From Methanoculleus formosensis (lineage in GTDB: Archaea > Halobacteriota > Methanomicrobia > Methanomicrobiales > Methanoculleaceae): a stretch of 64,000 nt of DNA. The notes under the pieces are model-generated. The model worked only from the letters and a program-made list of their open reading frames with translations, was not told the DNA's origin and searched no databases. Location of the stretch: NCBI RefSeq assembly GCF_025384765.1, contig NZ_VHLL01000002.1, forward strand, positions 496,001 through 560,000, in the 5' to 3' direction. How positions within the stretch are numbered: the first letter of the stretch is position 1; each line of letters opens with the position of its first letter. Positions 17,514-23,863 of the stretch are shown here, one piece after another. The position numbers were made by a program, and so were the translations under genes.

Positions 17514-18881
17514 TTGTCGAAAGTTGTAGAGATTTCCCCAACTACGAGACATGAAGGCCATTCAAAGCTCGTTCTGAAGGTCAACGATGAAGGCATCGTC
17601 GAGCGTGGAGACTGGCTTAGCATCACCCCGGTGAGGGGTGTCGAGAAACTCGCCATCGGGAAGACGATGGAGCAGGTTCCAAAGATCGCATCGCGCGTCT
17701 GCGGTATCTGCCCTATCGCGCACACCCTGGCGGGTGTCGAGGCGATGGAAGCATCCATCGGGTGCGAGATTCCCGAGGATGCAAAACTGCTGCGATACAT
17801 CCTGCAGTGTGCCAACAGGATGCACAGTCACGCCATCCACAACATCCTGTCCCTGCCGGACATGTACATCCCCGGAACCGACGTGAAGATCAACCCCTTC
17901 ACGAAGGAAGAACCGGTCAGGAGCGTTGCACTCCGGATCCAGCGGCTCCGTGAGATCGGACAGACCATCGGTGAAATCGTCGGCGGAGAGGCCATCCACC
18001 CGAGCAACCCCCGCGTCGGCGGTATGTACAAGAACATCACCCCGCGGGCAAAGGCGAAGATCTACGATCTCGCGAAGGAAGCCCGTGTCCTCACTCAGGA
18101 GCACATGGAGTTCATGGTCGCGGTCTTCAAGAACTTCCAGAACCGCGACTGGTCTGAGGTCGGCGGCGTCAAGGTCCCGATCCCGGACGATCTTGGCTAC
18201 CACAACCAGGGCTACATGGCGACAGCACCGGTCTACGGCAGCTCGAGCCTCGATGATATCCCCACCTGGTTCCCCGAGCGGTTCACCGAAGTTCGCCCCT
18301 GGGACTGGTACATGGGCGAGGTCGAGGTCAGCGAGGCCGATCCGAACTACCCGATCGGCGGCACCTCCCCTGTAGGCACCAAGGCCTGGCCCCAGATGGA
18401 GGCCTGCACCGGCGTCCCGCTCTATGACGGCCAGCCCGTCGAGGTCGGACCCCGCGCGCGTATGGTCCAGTTCAGGAACTACGATGGAAGGGGCGCCATG
18501 GGCCTGCAGATCGCACGCCAGATGGAGTTCCCCGAGACTGCCTACGGCATCATCGACGCACTCGACGCGCTCGACACCTCGGGCTCGGTCCTCGCAGACG
18601 AGATCCCGCAGGGCGACGGCTCCCTTGGATGGGCCGCGAATGAGGCTCCGCGTGGAACCGACGTCCACCTTGCAAAGGTCAAGGACGGCCGGGTCCAGTA
18701 CTTCGGGATGCTCGTCCCGACCACCTGGAACTTCCCGACCTGCAGCCGTGCACTGACCGGTGCACCCTGGCGGCTTGCGGAAGTCATCATGCGTGCATAC
18801 GACCCCTGCGTCTCCTGTGCGACGCACATGCTGGTGATTGACGAAGACAAGAGACTGGTGGCCCAGAAACTCATTCAGTGA
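17514..18881 (+). CDS. frhA: Coenzyme F420-reducing [NiFe] hydrogenase, alpha (large) subunit
   Basis: A 455-residue large subunit that binds the NiFe centre and takes electrons from H2 for F420 reduction. The Ni ligands are Cys63 and Cys66 (RVCGICPIAH) and Cys432 and Cys435 (DPCVSCATH). All four are Cys, with no selenocysteine codon. The 17 residues after His438 form the C-terminal peptide removed on maturation. The start is TTG 17514: GAGG lies eight bases ahead and the protein then begins SKVVEISPTTRHEGH, as FrhA does. Upstream in-frame codons from 17454 look non-coding. It is the first gene of frhADGB. Confidence 0.95.
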   Translation: MSKVVEISPTTRHEGHSKLVLKVNDEGIVERGDWLSITPVRGVEKLAIGKTMEQVPKIASRVCGICPIAHTLAGVEAMEASIGCEIPEDAKLLRYILQCANRMHSHAIHNILSLPDMYIPGTDVKINPFTKEEPVRSVALRIQRLREIGQTIGEIVGGEAIHPSNPRVGGMYKNITPRAKAKIYDLAKEARVLTQEHMEFMVAVFKNFQNRDWSEVGGVKVPIPDDLGYHNQGYMATAPVYGSSSLDDIPTWFPERFTEVRPWDWYMGEVEVSEADPNYPIGGTSPVGTKAWPQMEACTGVPLYDGQPVEVGPRARMVQFRNYDGRGAMGLQIARQMEFPETAYGIIDALDALDTSGSVLADEIPQGDGSLGWAANEAPRGTDVHLAKVKDGRVQYFGMLVPTTWNFPTCSRALTGAPWRLAEVIMRAYDPCVSCATHMLVIDEDKRLVAQKLIQ

Positions 18882-18891
18882 GCGTACACGC

Positions 18892-19452
18892 ATGTTATTT
18901 CGTGAGATCGTGATCGCAGGGTGCGGCAACCCCCTCTACGGAGACGATGGGTTCGGCCCTGCAGTCGTCGAAGAACTCCAGAGACTACAACTGCCCGATA
19001 ACGTCAAGGTAATCGATGCCGGCCTTGGCGCCCCTCACTTCCTCTTTACATTGATGGAAGATGCAGAGGTGCCGGTAAAGAAACTGATCATCATCGATAT
19101 CGCCGACTTCGGCGCGAACCCCGGTGATGTGACGAAACTCCGGCCCGAAGACCTGCCGCCGGGCACCTACCGGGATGCCCATTCGTGGGATCTCTCAGAA
19201 CCGCTACAGCGATTGAAGGACGTCGTCGATATCACGATCATCGGGTGCCAACCCAAGCGTGTCGCGAGCCATGAGTTTGAACTGGGGCTCACTGAGGAGG
19301 TTGAGGGTGCCATTCCCAAAACAGTGCGTGTCGTACTGGAAGAGATTGGGGTAGAATATGGGGCTACTATCAACCATCAAAGAACGCATCTTTGGGCGTC
19401 GCCGGGAGAAACCACCGGAGATTCCGGGGACAACCCCGGGGAAAAAGCCTGA
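18892..19452 (+). CDS. frhD: Hydrogenase maturation endopeptidase FrhD
   Basis: A 186-residue HybD/HyaD-type protease that trims the FrhA C-terminus after nickel insertion. GCGNPLYGDDGFGPAV (9-24) carries the conserved Asp that senses nickel, and HSWDLS contains the conserved His. The enzyme domain seems to end near residue 155 (LEEIGVEYG); the remaining 31 residues are low in family character and overlap the N-terminal codons of frhG by 95 bases. ATG 18892 is 11 bases after the frhA stop. Confidence 0.9.
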   Translation: MLFREIVIAGCGNPLYGDDGFGPAVVEELQRLQLPDNVKVIDAGLGAPHFLFTLMEDAEVPVKKLIIIDIADFGANPGDVTKLRPEDLPPGTYRDAHSWDLSEPLQRLKDVVDITIIGCQPKRVASHEFELGLTEEVEGAIPKTVRVVLEEIGVEYGATINHQRTHLWASPGETTGDSGDNPGEKA

Positions 19453-20317
19453 GGCGAAGCCGGCGGCAACCCAGCCGCACGCGAAGCCGGCGGTGAAGCC
19501 CTCTGATGTGATTGCGAAAGAAAAGGTGGAAGTTGTACAAAAGGAGGAAAAGCCTGTGGCAGAAAAGATTACGATAGGTGAATTACACCTGAGCGGATGT
19601 ACGGGATGCCTCGTGACGCTTGCGGATACTTACGAGGGTCTCTTCAAGCTGCTCGATGATTACGCAGATCTCGTCTACGCGTTGACCCTGGTCGACGTGC
19701 GCCATGTCCCCGAGATGGACGTGTGCCTGGTCGAGGGATCGTGCTGTCTTGATGACAAGATCTCAGTAGAGGAACTGAAAGAGGCAAGGGCGAAGTCGAA
19801 GGTGCTCGTCGCCTACGGCGGCTGCGCGGCCTACGGCAACATCACCCGGTTCTGCCGTGGCGGTCAGTGGAACCAGCCCGGCCAGGAGGCATTCGTACCG
19901 ATCAGCGAGGTCGTCGATGTCGATCTCTACATCCCGTCCTGTCCCCCGTGTCCCCAGGAAGTCAGGAACGTCGCCGTCATGGCCTACCTGCTGCTCCGGG
20001 GTAACGACGAACAGAAGAAACTCGCAACCGCCTACCTGACTCCGCTGATGCAGCTCGCACAGCGCGGCAACGAGGCCTGCGGCTGCGACCTGATGTATGA
20101 TGTCATCAATCAGGGCCTCTGCATGGGATGCGGGACCTGCGCCGGCACCTGCCCGGTCCGTGCCGTCACCATGGAGTACGGCAAGCCGAACGTGAACCGC
20201 GACCTCTGTATCAAGTGCGGCGCCTGCTACGCGCAGTGCCCCAGGAGCTGGTTCAACTTCGACGTCATGAACAACTACGAGGGCATCATGGATGCCATCA
20301 AGGGTGCCATGCAGTGA
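19358..20317 (+). CDS. frhG: F420-reducing hydrogenase, gamma (small, Fe-S) subunit, with N-terminal extension
   Basis: A 319-residue subunit that passes electrons from the NiFe site. The small-subunit core has LSGCTGCLV, GSCC, GGCAAYGN and SCPPCPQE for the proximal cluster. The C-terminus has two 4Fe-4S motifs, CMGCGTCAGTCP and CIKCGACYAQCP. From ATG 19358 the first 66 residues are a Lys/Pro/Ala-rich tail unusual for FrhG and overlap frhD. An in-frame GTG at 19556 has a strong AAAGGAGG eight bases ahead and would give a 253-residue protein that starts right at the core. Which start is used is open; the longer form is listed. Confidence 0.88.
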   Translation: MGLLSTIKERIFGRRREKPPEIPGTTPGKKPEAKPAATQPHAKPAVKPSDVIAKEKVEVVQKEEKPVAEKITIGELHLSGCTGCLVTLADTYEGLFKLLDDYADLVYALTLVDVRHVPEMDVCLVEGSCCLDDKISVEELKEARAKSKVLVAYGGCAAYGNITRFCRGGQWNQPGQEAFVPISEVVDVDLYIPSCPPCPQEVRNVAVMAYLLLRGNDEQKKLATAYLTPLMQLAQRGNEACGCDLMYDVINQGLCMGCGTCAGTCPVRAVTMEYGKPNVNRDLCIKCGACYAQCPRSWFNFDVMNNYEGIMDAIKGAMQ

Positions 20318-20327
20318 GGTGAGAAAG

Positions 20328-21215
20328 ATGGACGTACTCGGTAACTACAAGTCCGCGATATCGGCACGCTCGACCGACAAGGACATCCTGAAGAAGGCTC
20401 AGGACGGCGGTATCATCACGACACTCTTCGCGTATGCACTCGAAGAGGGCATCATCGACGGTGCCATCGTCGCAGGCCCGGGCAACGAGCCCTGGAAGCC
20501 GGAGCCCATGGTCGTGACGACGAAGGCCGAACTTCTGGCCGCCGCCGGAACGCGCTATACCATCAGCCCGAACGTCTCCCTGATCAAGGAGGCGACCCGG
20601 AGCTACGGCCTCGACCGCGTCGGTATCGTCGGCACCCCGTGCCAGATCCAGGCAATCCGGAAGGCTCAGCTCTACCCGATCGGCATGCGCGACGTCGACG
20701 ACAAGATCGCCCTCGCGCTCGGTATCTTCTGCATGGAGAACCTCTCCTACCAGGCGCTCGAGGCGATGGTCGAGGACCACTGCAACCAGAAGATGGAGTC
20801 CGTCGTGAAGATGGACATCGGCAAGGGCAAGTTCACGGTCTACACCGAACGCGGTGCAGTCAGCCAGATGCCGCTCAAGCTGATCCACAAGTACGTGCAG
20901 CCCGGCTGCAACGTCTGCCTGGACTACGTGGCAAACCTCGCTGATATCTCCAGCGGTTCCGTGGGCAGCCCCGACGGCTGGAGCACGGTCTTCGCGCGGA
21001 GCACCAAGGGCAACGCCGTCTGGGACGGCGCTATCGCTGCAGGCTGCTTCGAGACGAAGCCGATCGACCAGGTCAAGCCCGGTCTCGACCTCGTGACGAA
21101 ACTCGCAACCGAGAAGATCACGAAGAACCAGAAGAACGTGGATGCTCGTAAGACGATCGGTCTTAAGGCGGATGGAACCCCCAAGGGTCTCCGGAACCCC
21201 TACGAGTCTCCCTGA
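20328..21215 (+). CDS. frhB: F420-reducing hydrogenase, beta subunit (FAD, F420-binding)
   Basis: A 295-residue FrhB, the subunit that carries FAD and one 4Fe-4S cluster and reduces F420 to F420H2. Visible motifs are KKAQDGGIITTLFAYALEEG, GTPCQIQAIRK and the Cys-bearing PGCNVCLDYVANLADIS. Length is normal. ATG 20328 follows the frhG stop by ten bases with GGTGAG between. It ends the operon; a run of seven T follows the stop. FrhB supplies reduced F420 for the CO2 reduction pathway and other F420 enzymes. Confidence 0.95.
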   Translation: MDVLGNYKSAISARSTDKDILKKAQDGGIITTLFAYALEEGIIDGAIVAGPGNEPWKPEPMVVTTKAELLAAAGTRYTISPNVSLIKEATRSYGLDRVGIVGTPCQIQAIRKAQLYPIGMRDVDDKIALALGIFCMENLSYQALEAMVEDHCNQKMESVVKMDIGKGKFTVYTERGAVSQMPLKLIHKYVQPGCNVCLDYVANLADISSGSVGSPDGWSTVFARSTKGNAVWDGAIAAGCFETKPIDQVKPGLDLVTKLATEKITKNQKNVDARKTIGLKADGTPKGLRNPYESP

Positions 21216-21241
21216 AACACTTTTTTTCGGCCGGTTCGGCC
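21216..21241 (+). terminator. Terminator of the frh operon
   Basis: Seven consecutive T (21221-21227) begin five bases after the frhB stop, followed by a GGCCG-GTT-CGGCC hairpin (21229-21241). An oligo-T stretch is the usual archaeal termination signal. Confidence 0.55.
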
Positions 21242-21835
21242 TTCCCTCAATCGGATCTCTCCGTGGACTGAGTTTTATCAGGTTTACGCGAGAAATCAGT
21301 CGTCCAATATTGGTCAAGGTGCCCGGGTCGTCACAGATCGGGCATATCGCCATGCAGTGGGTCGTGGGGATTGCACACCACGCACCTAAACCTGTTGCAC
21401 GGATTCCGTGGGGGTATCGCCACTGGGGGCGGCGGCTCGCGGGGAAGGGGGAGCATCCCCCCTGTCCCCAGTTCGCATCTCTGGTGCTCAAGTTCCAAAT
21501 TTAAGATCTGTTGCCCCCATCCCACCCGCGCTTCGCGCTCCTCCCCCGCCCCCGGGTGGGGGTAGTGCGTGGCGATAGGCGATGCCCCACGGGGTATCGC
21601 TGGAGAAAACTGGCGATCCTGGACTGGTACCTGGCCGAAGGGAGGAGGTTGAGGCCGCTATACAAAATAGACTCATCTGGACAGCCAGGTAGACCCGGAG
21701 GTAGAGGCAATCATCTCTAAAAAAAATAGGGGAAGGCGCTCCCCGTCGCGGGTTCTCTTTAGATCGACGAGAGATGGCAGGTGCTCTCTGCCGTCATGGA
21801 TTACCGCTGAAGTGATATTTCCGGGTGTGTTCTAT
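21242..21835. other. Non-coding stretch after frhB
   Basis: About 590 bases without a credible gene. Short frames exist on both strands but have no family features and no ribosome sites. The stretch contains the inverted-repeat element at 21406-21600 and, after it, an A-run (21719-21727) and GTATCGCTGG-type repeats. No tRNA or protein gene was seen. Confidence 0.6.
21406..21600. repeat. Imperfect long inverted-repeat element, MITE-like or structured RNA
   Basis: CCGTGGGGGTATCGCCAC at 21406-21423 is matched in inverse orientation by GTGGCGATA...GCCCCACGG at 21569-21592, with an insert of about six bases in the right arm. Inner G-rich (21424-21450) and C-rich (about 21510-21553) segments also pair imperfectly. 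GGGGTATCGC occurs as a direct repeat at 21411-21420 and 21591-21600, exactly 180 bases apart. There is no open frame inside. Confidence 0.5.
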
Positions 21836-22282
21836 TCAGTCCCTGAACAGTACCTGGTAGGTTGCCGATTCCGCTCCAAAAAAGCTCTTGCAGAACTCCG
21901 CTGCCTTCGAGGGTTCGTACTCCTTGCAGCTGAAGATGTCGAGGTAGGCGGCGTCGGTCTCGTTTGCGAAGTGGCCGGAGACGAGCGATGTCTCGATGAG
22001 CTGGGTCATGGAGAACCCTGCGACCCTCTCACACGGGCCGAAGTGGATGATCTGTGGTTCGCCGAATCTCTTCATCTCGATGAGGTCGCACAGTTCGATG
22101 ATGAACCGGTGAATCTTTTCCGCGTCCCGTATCGATGCCGGGTCGCACCCCTTCAGGTCAACGCTCGTGTACAGTCCCCAACACCCACGCTGTTTGAACT
22201 GCGCAACGATCTCTGCGTCGCTTAACGTTTCTGCCATAACGTTGCTTGCTACAACGTTGTTTGTCATTATCTTGCTAACCAT
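21836..22282 (-). CDS. S-adenosylmethionine decarboxylase-related protein
   Basis: A 148-residue protein related to the SpeD/SpeH fold. Its C-terminal half, AAYLDIFSCKEYEPSKAAEF (111-130), matches the AAVDVFTCG strand of prokaryotic AdoMet decarboxylase. The processing-site region reads ETSLVSGHFANE (97-108) where active enzymes have ESHLSIHTWPE, so the usual Ser-Ile-His pyruvoyl site is altered. It may be a non-decarboxylating relative found in methanogens. ATG 22282 is chosen because GGTGAG lies just upstream and a TATA-like TTTAAAATC at about 22341-22349 gives a short leader; the frame is open back to 22357. Confidence 0.65.
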   Translation of the reverse strand: MVSKIMTNNVVASNVMAETLSDAEIVAQFKQRGCWGLYTSVDLKGCDPASIRDAEKIHRFIIELCDLIEMKRFGEPQIIHFGPCERVAGFSMTQLIETSLVSGHFANETDAAYLDIFSCKEYEPSKAAEFCKSFFGAESATYQVLFRD

Positions 22283-22834
22283 GATCTCACCTTCGAGACA
22301 AACTCTGATCGATTGATCACTGTAGTTTTTGATAGTTCTGATTTTAAACTTATCCATGACGCTGATGAAGGATAGCCGTTATTTTTCAGTTAGGCGTGAG
22401 CAATCCCGAGGTATCCAAAATTCTGTGGCATATTTTTGCCCGATTTTTAAATCTACGACTTTGCGCAGGCTATTCGCCATTTAGTAATTAAAAAATACTA
22501 AGAAATCACACTAAATGCGAACAATTCCATACATCAAATTTTTTCCGCGGACTTTACTCCAGGGGTTTCCAGGCAGAAGGGGCCTTAAAAGACAGGTCTT
22601 TTTTCGGTACGGTTTCCCGGTATCATTTCGGGGGTGAAACGTCAACATGTTGGAGATAAAGGGTATCCGACCCTGCACCGGCCCGCATCCCGACCGAAGA
22701 CCTGCCGGACGATGACTACGAAACCCCTCTCCCGGACTCCGAGATCAGGGCATCTTTGCCGGGCAGCGCGCACCCACCCCCCCTCCTTCATGCACCCCGG
22801 CAGGGTCTTTTGGCATGACCTGCCGCAGGCATCT
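22283..22834. other. AT-rich non-coding stretch
   Basis: About 550 bases without a convincing gene. From about 22380 to 22560 the sequence is distinctly AT-rich against the GC-rich surroundings and includes TTAGTA and TACTAA as inverted 6-mers (22481-22486, 22496-22501). From 22600 to 22834 it is GC-rich with only low-complexity frames (a 111-residue minus frame was judged spurious). Confidence 0.5.
22587..22604. terminator. Terminator-like hairpin with T run
   Basis: AAAAGAC-AG-GTCTTTT, a 7-bp stem, is followed by further T (to 22604). It reads as a terminator on the plus strand and, by symmetry, could also end the minus-strand ligD/zinc-finger transcript. Confidence 0.35.
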
Positions 22835-22939
22835 TCACCTGACACCCGGGGGGCTCCGGTGTGTGCGCTCGACGTGGGCGTGAAGGGCTTTTTCGGTGGA
22901 GTAAAGCCTCGCGCAGAACGGGCAGATGAACTCGCCCAT
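22835..22939 (-). CDS. Small C2H2 zinc-finger protein
   Basis: A 34-residue frame that is almost entirely one classical zinc finger: MGEFICPFCARLYSTEKALH, then AHVERTH and a short tail. The spacing is Cys6-x2-Cys9-x12-His22-x4-His27, with the hydrophobic Tyr and Leu at usual finger positions. It starts at ATG 22939, 41 bases after the LigD-domain gene on the same strand; a GGAGGAG site lies at about 22955-22962, slightly far from the ATG. Single C2H2 fingers of this size occur in archaea and usually bind DNA or RNA. Function is unknown. It is below the length normally annotated. Confidence 0.6.
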   Translation of the reverse strand: MGEFICPFCARLYSTEKALHAHVERTHRSPPGVR

Positions 22940-22980
22940 CTCCGCCGGGATATCGCTCCTCCTTTGCGGCGGCTCAACCG

Positions 22981-23577
22981 TCACGCATCCCCCCCTGCGC
23001 CGATCTCCTCGAGCGTTCGCCCGGAGACGACCGATCGGGGCTCCGTCGCGACCGGGTCTTTACCGGGGTCGGCCTCGGCGTCGTCCATCTTCACAAGCAG
23101 CCAGGCTTCGCCCTTCCCGGTCCTGAAACGGGTGAGGGCGTACCCGCCCCGGAGTTTCTCCCCCTCGAGCCGGAACGATACGTGGCCCCGCCGGAGGGCC
23201 TCGGCGACCCCGACCCTCTCCCCCTTCATCTCCGTGAGGTTCCGGTAGGTTCCCCGGTCCCAGACGAGAACCGTCCCGGCCCCGTAACTCCCTTCCGGGA
23301 TGACGCCCTCGAAACCGGCGTAGTCGAGCGGGTGGTCTTCCGTCGGCACGGCGAGGCGCTTCTCCTTCGGGTTCATCGACGGCCCTTTCGGAACCGCCCA
23401 GGACTTCAGCACCCCGTCGACCTCCAGACGGAAGTCGTAGTGGAGCGTGGTCGCCCTGTGCTTCTGGATGATGAAACGTGGGTGGGGGCCTGCTGCGTCC
23501 TGTTCCCCTCGCGGCTCCGGCGTCCGGGAAAAGTCCCTTCTCTCGCGATACTTCTCAAGCGTATCAGGGTCGACCAT
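22981..23577 (-). CDS. Stand-alone LigD 3'-phosphoesterase domain protein
   Basis: A 198-residue protein equal to the phosphoesterase module of bacterial LigD. The catalytic/metal residues of the family can be placed: His40 (QKH), His46, Asp48 and Arg50 (LHYDFR) and His82 (EDHPLDYAGFEG). Such enzymes remove 3'-terminal ribonucleotides and phosphates at DNA ends before joining. Free-standing forms are known from Methanosarcina and other archaea. No ligase or polymerase domain is fused. The neighbours on the same strand are a HerA-like ATPase upstream and a small zinc finger downstream, which suggests work on DNA ends; that is inference. Confidence 0.88.
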   Translation of the reverse strand: MVDPDTLEKYRERRDFSRTPEPRGEQDAAGPHPRFIIQKHRATTLHYDFRLEVDGVLKSWAVPKGPSMNPKEKRLAVPTEDHPLDYAGFEGVIPEGSYGAGTVLVWDRGTYRNLTEMKGERVGVAEALRRGHVSFRLEGEKLRGGYALTRFRTGKGEAWLLVKMDDAEADPGKDPVATEPRSVVSGRTLEEIGAGGDA

Positions 23578-23689
23578 ACCAGAACTCCGGCGCGGCCCGG
23601 GATAAGGATTTTCCTATCTGGAGAACCGCCGGGTGTCAAACCAGCGACCCCTCACACGAAGGGAAACAACTCGTAGCCAAACAAGTCTT

Positions 23690-23815
23690 CGCGTTCTCAC
23701 GCGTGCTTCCGCGTGAGACAGTCGGGTCGAGCACTGATGCGGCCTCACGCGAAGAACGCGAAGCCGCGAAGAGAGTTTCCGGTAACCCTCTACCGTCCTT
23801 CGCGGCTCGCACTCC
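23690..23815. repeat. Intergenic palindromic repeat, copy B
   Basis: The 286-base gap before the HerA-like gene contains CTCACGCGAAG at 23744-23754, the same 11-mer as copy A at 8201, then AGCCGCGAAG (23762-23771) mirrored exactly by CTTCGCGGCT (23798-23807). A further CTTCGCGTTCTCACGCG...CGCGTGAG set lies at about 23696-23718. No gene is seen in the gap. Confidence 0.55.
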
Positions 23816-23863
23816 GCGAGAGATGGCAATCTCCCTGCATCGGGATCAGCGTGCACCGCTCCA

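Noticed and set aside
17303-17815. 170-codon minus frame across the frh promoter
   Set aside because: It crosses the TATA box, both dyads and the start of frhA and has no protein-family features.
22642-22977. 111-codon minus frame in the gap after the LigD-domain gene
   Set aside because: Basic, low-complexity product; the real signal in this segment is the zinc finger in another frame.
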